The translations under genes and the position numbers were made by a program. The notes beneath the pieces are model-generated. The model was not told where the DNA came from, searched no databases, and saw nothing but the letters and a program-made list of their open reading frames with translations. A stretch of 9,157 nucleotides of DNA from Candidatus Omnitrophota bacterium (GTDB lineage: Bacteria > Omnitrophota > Omnitrophia > Omnitrophales > JACQLI01). The stretch spans positions 1 through 9,157 of the forward strand of contig JACQLI010000003.1 of assembly GCA_016204125.1 (NCBI GenBank), written 5' to 3'. Below are positions 1 through 6,257 of this stretch, one piece after another; positions within the stretch are counted from its first letter, which is position 1, and every line of letters begins with the position of its first letter.

Positions 1-1
1 C

Positions 2-571
2 TTTCCAGAAACACTCGAATACAAGGAGACGCTCGCTCGGCTTTTTGGCCTCAAGAATGTGATGGATCTCAAAGCCGACCCCAAACGTAAAGCCGAAGTG
101 GTGGCTAAGTACGAAGGGATTCCTTACGAAAGAAATCCAGACCTTTGCTGCCAAATCAATAAGGTGGATCCAATCGATCTTGCACTAAAGGATTACGATG
201 CATGGATGAGCGGCATCCGACGCCACCAGACCGATTTTCGAAAATCGATCCGCGTCATTGAAGAATACAAAAAGGGCACGAACGAGTTATTTAAAATAAG
301 TCCAATCGCCAACCTCACCTCTCAGGAGATGTGGTGGTATCTCAAGGAACACAACATTCCCAAACACCCTCTCTACGACAAGGGATACTTGAGTGTGGGT
401 TGCTGGCCTTGCACAAGGCCTGTTCAAGTAGGAGATGACGAGAGGTCAGGCCGTTGGGCAGGCAAGGCCAAGACCGAATGCGGAATCCACACGTTCATGG
501 AAGTAAAAGAGAAAGAGGAAGATAAAGAAAAGAAAGGACCAGAAAAACCTGGAGCGAACTACCACGTATGA
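2..571 (+). CDS. cysH: Adenylylsulfate (APS) reductase, [4Fe-4S] assimilatory type, 5'-truncated by the window edge
   Basis: This cytoplasmic enzyme reduces APS to sulfite and AMP using thioredoxin or glutaredoxin. The reading frame is open from base 2, and the first visible residues, FPET, are the conserved block that follows the nucleotide-binding loop, so the N-terminal part lies outside the window. A Cys-Cys pair (codons 146-151, in LCCQINKVDP) and a CxxC (Cys codons at 401 and 410, in GCWPCTRP) are the cluster ligands that mark the iron-sulfur APS reductase subtype; E. coli PAPS reductase lacks them. The catalytic Cys is at 479-481 in ECGIH, preceded by ERSGRW. After ECGIH there is an additional Lys/Glu-rich tail of about 24 residues. 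The stop overlaps the sat start (ATGA), so the two are probably translationally coupled. Direct use of APS fits the adjacent sat gene and the lack of a visible APS kinase. Gene naming varies (cysH, aprA-like names); the subtype call is firm. Confidence 0.93.
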   Translation, partial: FPETLEYKETLARLFGLKNVMDLKADPKRKAEVVAKYEGIPYERNPDLCCQINKVDPIDLALKDYDAWMSGIRRHQTDFRKSIRVIEEYKKGTNELFKISPIANLTSQEMWWYLKEHNIPKHPLYDKGYLSVGCWPCTRPVQVGDDERSGRWAGKAKTECGIHTFMEVKEKEEDKEKKGPEKPGANYHV

Positions 572-1740
572 TCCAACCTCACGGCGGAAAACTTATCAAC
601 CGAGAACTTACAGGAAAAGAAAAAGAAGAAGCTCTCAAGAAATCAAAATCGCTCAAGCCTCTTACTTTGACAGCCCTTGAGGAATCTGACCTTGAGATGA
701 TCACAGTCGGCGCCTTAAGCCCCCTTGAAGGCTTCATGGTTAAAAAGGATTTTGATTCTGTTCTTGAGAGAATGCACCTTGCCAATGGTCTTGTATGGTC
801 TCTGCCTGTCGTCAAATCAATTACAACCGAAGAAAAGAAAACTCTGCGGGAAGGGGAAGAGGTTCTTCTTCAAAATGAGGAGGGGCTTGGCCTCGCCATT
901 TTAAAGATCGACGAAATCTTCCCTCACGACCGCAAGAAACATGCTGAAAAAGCCTATGGGACTCTCGAAGAGACTCATCCAGGGGTTGCCAGAGTTTTTA
1001 AGATGGGAGACTTCCTTATCGGAGGGAAAATTTGGCTTTTTGAAAGACCCCGCCACACCAAATTCCTCGACTATCGTCGTGACCCCGCCCAAACTCGCAA
1101 GGTTTTCGAATCGAGGGGGTGGAAAAAGGCGGTTGCATTCCAGACTCGTAATCCGATTCACCGCGCCCACGAATACATTCAAAAATGTGCACTAGAGATT
1201 GTCGACGGCCTCCTCATTCACCCGCTTGTTGGAGAGACCAAAGGGGATGATATCCCAGCAGAAGTCAGAATGCGTTGCTATGAGGTGTTAATTGATAAAT
1301 ACTATCAGAAGAATCGCGTGCTTCTTTCTGTTTTTCCAGCGGCCATGCGTTATGCGGGTCCGCGCGAAGCGATCTTTCACGCACTGGTCAGAAAGAATTA
1401 CGGTTGCACGCACTTCATTGTCGGAAGAGACCATGCAGGTGTTTCGCGGCCTGACGGGAAAGGATTTTACGGACCCTTCGATGCGCAGAAAATTTTTGAT
1501 CTGTTTAAACCCGAAGAAATCGGTGTGACACCCCTTTTCTTCGAGAATTCGTTTTACTGCAAAAAATGCGGGGCCATGGCAACAGAAAAAATTTGTCCTC
1601 ATGACGCATCAGACCGCGTGGCACTTAGTGGGACTCAGGTCCGCGAAATGTTGAAACGGGGAGAAATCCCGCCCCCCGAATTTTCAAGACCCGAGGTTGC
1701 CCGCGTGCTCATTGAGGCTTATCAAGTCAAGGTGAATTGA
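568..1740 (+). CDS. sat: Sulfate adenylyltransferase (ATP sulfurylase)
   Basis: The enzyme activates sulfate with ATP to give APS and pyrophosphate, the substrate of the reductase encoded just upstream. The 390-residue protein is full length for the single-chain Sat family (not the CysD/CysN type). It shows the nucleotide-binding QTRN (residues 192-195) followed by HRAH (198-201), and the GRDHAG loop (286-291). A cysteine cluster, C331-x2-C334 with C343 and H345, resembles the zinc site seen in thermophilic bacterial Sat. No C-terminal APS kinase domain is present. The ATG start overlaps the cysH stop by four bases; a GGAG at 551-554 is rather distant, so coupling to upstream translation is likely. 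One base separates its stop from the next start. The assignment is secure. Confidence 0.97.
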   Translation: MIQPHGGKLINRELTGKEKEEALKKSKSLKPLTLTALEESDLEMITVGALSPLEGFMVKKDFDSVLERMHLANGLVWSLPVVKSITTEEKKTLREGEEVLLQNEEGLGLAILKIDEIFPHDRKKHAEKAYGTLEETHPGVARVFKMGDFLIGGKIWLFERPRHTKFLDYRRDPAQTRKVFESRGWKKAVAFQTRNPIHRAHEYIQKCALEIVDGLLIHPLVGETKGDDIPAEVRMRCYEVLIDKYYQKNRVLLSVFPAAMRYAGPREAIFHALVRKNYGCTHFIVGRDHAGVSRPDGKGFYGPFDAQKIFDLFKPEEIGVTPLFFENSFYCKKCGAMATEKICPHDASDRVALSGTQVREMLKRGEIPPPEFSRPEVARVLIEAYQVKVN

Positions 1741-1741
1741 A

Positions 1742-2707
1742 ATGCCGCAGGGAAAGAGAGCAAAGCCATCGATCGGAAAAAACACAGTAGAGCTCATCGG
1801 TAACACCCCTCTTGTGCGACTTAACAAGATCATCCCTTCTTCTTCCGCAACGGTTTACGCAAAGCTCGAATCAATGAATCCTGGGGGAAGCGTTAAAGAC
1901 AGAATTTGTCTCAGCATGATTCAGGACGCCGAGGAGAAAGGCCTTATCAATAAGGATACAGTGATCATTGAGGCGACAAGCGGAAATACGGGAGTCGGTC
2001 TCGCTTTGATTTGTGCAGTTAAAGGTTACAAACTGATTCTCACCATGCCTGACTCGATGAGCTTTGAAAGACAGCATCTCCTCAGACGTTTCGGTGCTGA
2101 ACTTGTTTTGACACCCGCTCTTGAACTCATGAAAGGGGCTGTGGATAAAGCACAGGAGCTTGCACGAAAATACAAGAACAGTTTCATGCCTCAACAGTTC
2201 AATAATCCTGCGAATCCAAAGATTCATAGGGAAACAACTGCGGAGGAAATTTGGGAAGCGCTCGACGGAAAATTTGACGCCTTCGTTGCGGGTGTCGGCA
2301 CAGGCGGAACCATTACGGGGTGCGGCGAAGTTTTCAAACAGAGAAACCCCAAGATTAAAATTGTGGCCGTTGAACCGAAACGTTCCCCTGTTCTCTCAGG
2401 AGGAGAGCCTGGTTACCACCGTATCCAAGGGATCGGGGCGGGCTTTGTTCCACAGGTTCTAAACCGCAAAGTGATCGATCAGATTATCCAGGTTGAAGAT
2501 GAAGTAGCGTGGGAAACTTCAATCGCCATTGCAAGGGAAGAGGGAATCTTGGCTGGTATTTCCTGTGGAGCCGCATGCTGGGTAGCCAAACAGGTGGCGA
2601 AGGAATTTGGTCCTGGGAAAACCGTGGTTGTGATCTTTCCTGACACAGGAGAGCGTTATCTTACTTCTGCTGAGGAATTCGGTAGCGGCAAAGATGTCTT
2701 ACGTTAA
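1742..2707 (+). CDS. cysK: Cysteine synthase (O-acetylserine sulfhydrylase family)
   Basis: This PLP enzyme joins activated serine and a sulfur donor to make cysteine in the cytoplasm. The 321 residues match the family length. Visible motifs are the PLP lysine K52 in GGSVKDR, the substrate loop TSGNTG (79-84), the phosphate-binding GTGGT (186-190), HRIQGIGAGF (226-235) and PDTGERY (300-306). These point to CysK rather than cystathionine beta-synthase, and no regulatory CBS domains follow. A Shine-Dalgarno-like AAGGTGA lies at 1729-1735, six bases before the ATG. The 3' end overlaps thrC by 14 bases. Because a CysO-like sulfur carrier is encoded two genes downstream, the sulfur donor could be a protein thiocarboxylate (as for mycobacterial CysM) rather than free sulfide, but the sequence alone does not decide this or the acceptor (O-acetyl- versus O-phosphoserine). 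Confidence 0.95.
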   Translation: MPQGKRAKPSIGKNTVELIGNTPLVRLNKIIPSSSATVYAKLESMNPGGSVKDRICLSMIQDAEEKGLINKDTVIIEATSGNTGVGLALICAVKGYKLILTMPDSMSFERQHLLRRFGAELVLTPALELMKGAVDKAQELARKYKNSFMPQQFNNPANPKIHRETTAEEIWEALDGKFDAFVAGVGTGGTITGCGEVFKQRNPKIKIVAVEPKRSPVLSGGEPGYHRIQGIGAGFVPQVLNRKVIDQIIQVEDEVAWETSIAIAREEGILAGISCGAACWVAKQVAKEFGPGKTVVVIFPDTGERYLTSAEEFGSGKDVLR

Positions 2708-3950
2708 GGGACTGAAATGCAGAGAATGCGGCCGCCTTTATCCGAAAGAGGCGATCTACGTTTGCGAATATTGCTTTGGTTCTCTCGAAGCCGATTACGA
2801 CTACGACAATATCCGTAAGAATATCAGCCGAGAAAAAATCGCCAAAGGACCCAGAAGCCTCTGGCGCTATAGGGATCTTCTTCCTATCGACGGCGAACCC
2901 ACCGTCGGTCTCTCTTCAGGCTTTACTCCTTTCTTTCGGGCCAAGAATTTAGCCAAGAAACTTGGGCTAGACGAACTTTATATCAAAGATGATGCAGCCT
3001 CTCACCTCACGTGGTCTTTTAAAGACCGCGTCGTTTCGGTTGCCCTTTCAAAGGCTCGGGAATTTGGTTTTGACACGGTCGCCTGCGCCTCAACGGGAAA
3101 TCTCGCCAACTCAGTCGCAGCTCATGCCGCGCAAGCAGGTTTCAAATGTTTTATTTTTATTCCCTCTGATCTTGAGGTTGCCAAGATCATCGGGACGCTC
3201 GTTTACGCCCCCAAACTCGTCGCTGTGAAGGGAAATTACGATGACGTGAATCGACTCTGCGCAGAGATTGCGGCTCGTTACAAATGGGCTTTTGTGAATA
3301 TCAATATTCGACCCTATTACGCAGAAGGGTCGAAAACTTTTGGTTTTGAAATTGCAGAACAGCTGGGTTGGAAGACCCCTGATCACGTGGTCATTCCCGC
3401 AGCGAGCGGTTCTCTTCTCACCAAGATCTGGAAGTCCTTTCAAGAGTTTGAGAAGCTTGGGCTTTTGAATGAGAAGGTGAAGTCAAAACTCCACTGCGCT
3501 CAGCCTCTTGGCTGTTCACCGATCGCGCGAGCCATTTTGGAAAAGTCCGAAGTGATACGGCCAGAAAAACCGAACACTATCGCCAAGTCACTGGCGATCG
3601 GAAATCCTGCAGACGGTTACTATGCCCGCGACGCCGTCTTCCAGTCAGGTGGTTGGGCCGCTCAGGTAACAGATAATGAAGTTATCGAAGGGATTAAACT
3701 TTTGGCAGAAACAGAAGGAGTCTTCACAGAGACTGCGGGTGGCGTGACTTTGGCAGCAGCACAGAAACTGATTCAGCAGGGAAAGATCAAACGGAATGAA
3801 TCGGTTGTTTTGGCGATTACAGGAAATGGTCTCAAGACTCAGGAAGCGATCCAGAAATCCGTGGGCGAACCCACGGTGATTGAACCCAACGTTTCTTCGT
3901 TTGAAGAGCGCGTGATGGGAAGCTATAATAAGGCAAAAGTAAAAACTTAA
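2694..3950 (+). CDS. thrC: Threonine synthase with N-terminal zinc-ribbon-like segment
   Basis: This PLP-dependent fold-type II enzyme converts O-phosphohomoserine to threonine. The 418-residue protein starts with a four-cysteine ribbon (C9-x2-C12 and C24-x2-C27) typical of the archaeal-type and related bacterial threonine synthases. The PLP lysine is K110 in SFKDR, followed by STGN (133-136), the glycine/serine-rich ASGS (237-240) and TGNGLK (376-381), close to the TGxGLK signature of the family. The start lies inside cysK (14-base overlap), and the first cysteines follow at residue 9, which supports this ATG. The location inside a sulfur-assimilation run is unusual for a pure threonine gene. 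Homoserine derivatives are also homocysteine precursors, so a sulfur-linked role is possible but unproven. The last codons contain one copy of a 12-base repeat. Confidence 0.93.
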   Translation: MSYVKGLKCRECGRLYPKEAIYVCEYCFGSLEADYDYDNIRKNISREKIAKGPRSLWRYRDLLPIDGEPTVGLSSGFTPFFRAKNLAKKLGLDELYIKDDAASHLTWSFKDRVVSVALSKAREFGFDTVACASTGNLANSVAAHAAQAGFKCFIFIPSDLEVAKIIGTLVYAPKLVAVKGNYDDVNRLCAEIAARYKWAFVNINIRPYYAEGSKTFGFEIAEQLGWKTPDHVVIPAASGSLLTKIWKSFQEFEKLGLLNEKVKSKLHCAQPLGCSPIARAILEKSEVIRPEKPNTIAKSLAIGNPADGYYARDAVFQSGGWAAQVTDNEVIEGIKLLAETEGVFTETAGGVTLAAAQKLIQQGKIKRNESVVLAITGNGLKTQEAIQKSVGEPTVIEPNVSSFEERVMGSYNKAKVKT

Positions 3951-3962
3951 AAGGCAAAAGTA
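3930..3962 (+). repeat. Short direct repeat at the thrC end
   Basis: AAGGCAAAAGTA occurs twice without mismatch, at 3930-3941 (codons near the thrC C-terminus) and 3951-3962 (just after the thrC stop), 21 bases apart. The second copy abuts the ribosome binding site of the carrier gene. It may be a small local duplication that formed the spacer; a functional role is not evident. Confidence 0.7.
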
Positions 3963-3963
3963 T

Positions 3964-3968
3964 GGAGG
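3964..3968 (+). promoter_or_regulatory. Strong ribosome binding site of the sulfur-carrier gene
   Basis: GGAGG lies seven bases before the ATG at 3976. It is the best Shine-Dalgarno match in the window and sits in the largest intergenic gap (25 bases), which suggests independent and perhaps higher initiation for the small carrier than for its coupled neighbours. Confidence 0.8.
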
Positions 3969-3975
3969 TTTATCT

Positions 3976-4254
3976 ATGCCCGTTAAAGTAAGAATACCCA
4001 CTCCTCTTCAGAAACTTACTCGTGATCAGGCTGAAGTGAATGTGTCGGCAAAAAATGTGAAGGAGCTTCTCGAGACCCTCGAGAAACAATACCCAGGGAT
4101 CAAAGATCGTCTTTGTGATGAACAGGGAAGGGTGCGCCGCTTCGTTAACATTTACCTCAATGAAGAAGATATCCGCTTCCTCAAACAGGAAGGGACAACC
4201 CTGGAAGATGGAGATGAAGTTTCGATTGTCCCAGCCATAGCAGGCGGATCGTAA
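3976..4254 (+). CDS. CysO/ThiS/MoaD-family sulfur-carrier protein ending Gly-Gly-Ser
   Basis: This 92-residue protein has the ubiquitin-like fold of small sulfur carriers, which are adenylated at a C-terminal Gly-Gly and converted to a thiocarboxylate that donates sulfide. The block RFVNIYLNEEDIRF (55-68) and the ending VPAIAGG (85-91) closely resemble mycobacterial CysO, the sulfur donor to cysteine synthase CysM, more than MoaD or ThiS. Here the Gly-Gly is followed by one extra residue, Ser92, before the stop. Carriers with residues beyond Gly-Gly are known (HcyS-Ala of Wolinella; QbsE of Pseudomonas) and need a JAMM-type protease to expose the diglycine. Neither such a protease nor the adenylating enzyme is in the window; they may lie upstream. 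Position after cysK and thrC and a strong GGAGG site support a role in cysteine or homocysteine synthesis. Confidence 0.9.
   Translation: MPVKVRIPTPLQKLTRDQAEVNVSAKNVKELLETLEKQYPGIKDRLCDEQGRVRRFVNIYLNEEDIRFLKQEGTTLEDGDEVSIVPAIAGGS
4067..4085 (+). repeat. Perfect inverted repeat inside the carrier gene
   Basis: TTCTCGAG (4067-4074) and CTCGAGAA (4078-4085) are exact reverse complements around a three-base loop, an 8-bp stem about 90 bases into the carrier coding sequence. It encodes part of a Leu-Glu-rich helix (LLETLEK), which may explain the repeated CTCGAG codons. There is no T-run, so it is not a terminator. Confidence 0.6.
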
Positions 4255-4264
4255 CCGAAAAGCA

Positions 4265-4504
4265 ATGGCTAAAAAGGCCTTTCATCTGATTTTCCCTCAA
4301 GAGCTTATCCAGGAACCGATTATGTTTCTTGTGGCTCGTGACAACAACCTCACCCTTAATATCCGTAGAGCTAAGATCACGAAGGTAGCGGGCGAGGCGA
4401 CAATTGAACTGGAAGGCAAGCCAGACGATTTAGCAAAGGCCGAGCGGGTGTTTAAGGAAAGAGGGGTTCGGGTCGAAAACGTCTTAGGGGACGTCATTGA
4501 GTAA
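4265..4504 (+). CDS. Stand-alone NIL-domain protein
   Basis: This 79-residue protein consists of essentially one NIL domain, an ACT-like small-molecule-binding fold otherwise found at the C-terminus of methionine ABC transporter ATPase MetN and fused to ferredoxin domains. The signature is visible as FPQELIQEPIMF (10-21), followed by LNIRRAKIT (31-39), corresponding to the NIL motif, and an ELEG strand (48-51). There are no cysteines, so it is not one of the ferredoxin-fused forms implicated in homocysteine synthesis in methanogens. It follows the carrier gene by 10 bases and overlaps bioB by 8. A plausible role is sensing or binding a sulfur amino acid or assisting sulfur transfer, inferred from context only. 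The start has only a weak Shine-Dalgarno sequence. Confidence 0.85.
   Translation: MAKKAFHLIFPQELIQEPIMFLVARDNNLTLNIRRAKITKVAGEATIELEGKPDDLAKAERVFKERGVRVENVLGDVIE
4486..4490 (+). promoter_or_regulatory. Ribosome binding site supporting the TTG start of bioB
   Basis: AGGGG lies six bases before TTG 4497, inside the end of the NIL gene. No in-frame ATG or GTG occurs before the conserved BioB sequence, so this site decides the start. Confidence 0.7.
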
Positions 4505-5504
4505 TTCAGATTCACATCTGGAATGGATTGAAAATTTAAAGACGCGAGTCCTCGAGGGCAAAGAAATCAGTTACGAAGAAGCCTTTCGCCTGATTCAAAT
4601 TGAGGATTCCGAGGAACTCGAAACCCTTCTCCACGCAGCGCACGAGATCACCCACCACTTTAATTCCAACCAAGCAGGTCTTTGCTCGCTCATCAATGCC
4701 AAGAGTTATCTTTGCGGGGAGGACTGTGGTTTCTGCGCTCAATCGGTGCGTTACGATACCCAGGCTGACCGCTATACCCTCATGGAGCCCGAAAAAGTGG
4801 TGGAGGCAGCTAAGAGAGCTGAGAAATTAGGTACGCAAAACTTTTGCATCGTAACAAGCGGAGCTAGTCCGACTGACACTGAGTTTGAAAAGATCCTCGA
4901 AATCGTGAAGCTTCTTACCCAGGAAACCAAACTTCATATCGACGCCTCCCTTGGATTTATTACCGAAGAACAGGCGAGTCGCTTGAAAGAAGCAGGCTTG
5001 CGGCGCTTTAATCACAATCTTCAAAGTTCACGAGAGTTTTATCCCAACATTGTTTCCACCCACACTTATGACACGCGCGTCGAAACGATTCGCGCCCTTC
5101 TCGAAGGTGGACTTGAGCTTTGCTCAGGAGGAATTCTTGGAATGGGGGAGACAAAGGAAGACAGGGTAAGACTCGCTTTCGAACTCAAACCCTACGCCCC
5201 TCACTGCATTCCTATCAACGTACTCAATCCGAGACCTGGAACTCCCCTTGAGTCACAACCCAAATTCGATCCCAAAGAAGTTCTAAAGACGATAGCTGTT
5301 TTTCGTTTTATCCATCCCAAGAGCAACATCAAGTTGGCTGGGGGACGTGAGGCGAATCTGACATCCAAGGAACAGGAGCGGGCTCTTCAGGGCGGTGCGA
5401 ACGGACTTATCATTGGAGGATACCTCACCACATCAGGAAACCCTGTTCAGGAAGATTTGAGAATGCTTGAAGCAGCTGGATTTCAGGTGAAGTCTCGAAG
5501 GTGA
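4497..5504 (+). CDS. bioB: Biotin synthase (radical SAM), with Asp at one auxiliary-cluster ligand position
   Basis: BioB inserts sulfur into dethiobiotin to form biotin. The 335 residues match the family length. The radical SAM cluster motif is C73-x3-C77-x2-C80 in YLCGEDCGFCAQS. Other family blocks are HNLQSSREFY (173-182), CSGGILGMGE (209-218) and AGGRE (281-285). In E. coli the sulfur-donating [2Fe-2S] cluster is held by C97, C128, C188 and R260. Aligning flanking blocks by eye gives C117, D149, C209 and R284 here, so the C128 position is Asp (codon 4941-4943, in HIDASLG). Additional cysteines at 63 and 236 could substitute. The start is TTG with an AGGGG site six bases upstream and overlaps the NIL gene by 8 bases. 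Function as biotin synthase is strongly supported by the following bioF and bioA; the nature of the auxiliary cluster is open. Confidence 0.96.
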   Translation: MSNSDSHLEWIENLKTRVLEGKEISYEEAFRLIQIEDSEELETLLHAAHEITHHFNSNQAGLCSLINAKSYLCGEDCGFCAQSVRYDTQADRYTLMEPEKVVEAAKRAEKLGTQNFCIVTSGASPTDTEFEKILEIVKLLTQETKLHIDASLGFITEEQASRLKEAGLRRFNHNLQSSREFYPNIVSTHTYDTRVETIRALLEGGLELCSGGILGMGETKEDRVRLAFELKPYAPHCIPINVLNPRPGTPLESQPKFDPKEVLKTIAVFRFIHPKSNIKLAGGREANLTSKEQERALQGGANGLIIGGYLTTSGNPVQEDLRMLEAAGFQVKSRR

Positions 5505-5519
5505 TAGTCTCCTTCTAAG

Positions 5520-6248
5520 TTGGACAGAATCCTTTCCCAAAAAAACATCCTCATCACAGGTGGTACAAGCGCCCTCGGAAGCGCTTTTGTCAGAGAAGCC
5601 CTTCAAGCAGGCGCTACGGTTTATTTTACCTATCATCAAAATGAGGCCCGTGCGAAGGAATTAACCGAACTCGGCGCCAAAGGGTTTCCGCTGAATCTGG
5701 CTGATCAAGAGGCGATCGATCATTTTCAAAGGGAGTTTCGATCTCAGCTTAAAATCCTCCACGTCCTCATTCATAACGCCGCCCTTACTCATGATGCCAC
5801 CATTCAAAATATGAGTGAGAAGGATTGGGATGAGACAATCAGCGTTAATCTCAAAGCCCCTTATCTTTTAATTAAGAAACTCCTCGCCCTTCTTTTTAGA
5901 GCCAAACCGAGTAAAATCTTCTTCATTGTGAGCCATGCCGCACTGCAGGGGATTTTCGGTGCTTCCAATTATGCCGCTTCAAAAGCTGGACTCGTGGGAC
6001 TTGCCAAGTCACTCGCCCAGGAACTGGGGCGGAAGGAAGTTTTGGTGAATTGCGTGAACCCTGGTTTTATGAAATCGCGAATGACAGAAGGGCTTCCAGA
6101 ATCGGTTATTGAGAAAAATCTCAGAGAAAGTACGCTTGGAAAACTCTCCGATCCAGGTGAAGTTGCAAAGTTTTTGGTTTATCTTTCAAGTGATCAAATG
6201 ACTCAAGTGAGCGGGCAGGTGTTTCACTTCGAATCGAGGAAGACTTAA
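5520..6248 (+). CDS. FabG-like short-chain dehydrogenase/reductase in the biotin operon
   Basis: This 242-residue classical SDR probably reduces a 3-oxoacyl-thioester with NADPH. The Rossmann motif reads TGGTSALG (13-20), with Ala in place of the usual second Gly. HNAA (85-88) replaces NNAG. The catalytic set is complete: N110, S138, Y151 and K155 (in YAASK), at the same spacing as E. coli FabG. The C-terminus (SGQVFHFESRKT) departs from the usual Gly-Gly ending of FabG, so it may be a specialised paralogue. The only usable start is TTG 5520, as a stop codon lies in frame at 5505; the nearest Shine-Dalgarno (GAAGGTGA, 5497-5504) is rather far. Set between bioB and a ketosynthase, it likely serves pimeloyl-ACP formation, by inference from position. 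A general fatty-acid role cannot be excluded. Confidence 0.92.
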   Translation: MDRILSQKNILITGGTSALGSAFVREALQAGATVYFTYHQNEARAKELTELGAKGFPLNLADQEAIDHFQREFRSQLKILHVLIHNAALTHDATIQNMSEKDWDETISVNLKAPYLLIKKLLALLFRAKPSKIFFIVSHAALQGIFGASNYAASKAGLVGLAKSLAQELGRKEVLVNCVNPGFMKSRMTEGLPESVIEKNLRESTLGKLSDPGEVAKFLVYLSSDQMTQVSGQVFHFESRKT

Positions 6249-6252
6249 AAGG
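6247..6252 (+). promoter_or_regulatory. Ribosome binding site of the ketosynthase gene
   Basis: AAAAGG overlaps the stop codon of the reductase gene and lies five bases before ATG 6258, supporting this start. Confidence 0.6.
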
Positions 6253-6257
6253 TTTTC

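Noticed and set aside
405..420. Interrupted palindrome GGCCTTG-CA-CAAGGCC in the APS reductase gene
   Set aside because: It falls on the conserved CxxC codons, has a two-base centre too tight for a stable RNA loop and no regulatory context; best explained by coding sequence.
1288..1602. Long antisense open frame within sat (and similar opposite-strand frames in other genes)
   Set aside because: It lies wholly inside a gene with clear family motifs, shows no recognisable protein pattern and has no support as a separate gene.
3951..3975. Terminator or riboswitch in the largest intergenic gap
   Set aside because: The gap is only 25 bases, has no GC-rich stem with a T-run, and is filled by the direct repeat and a ribosome binding site.
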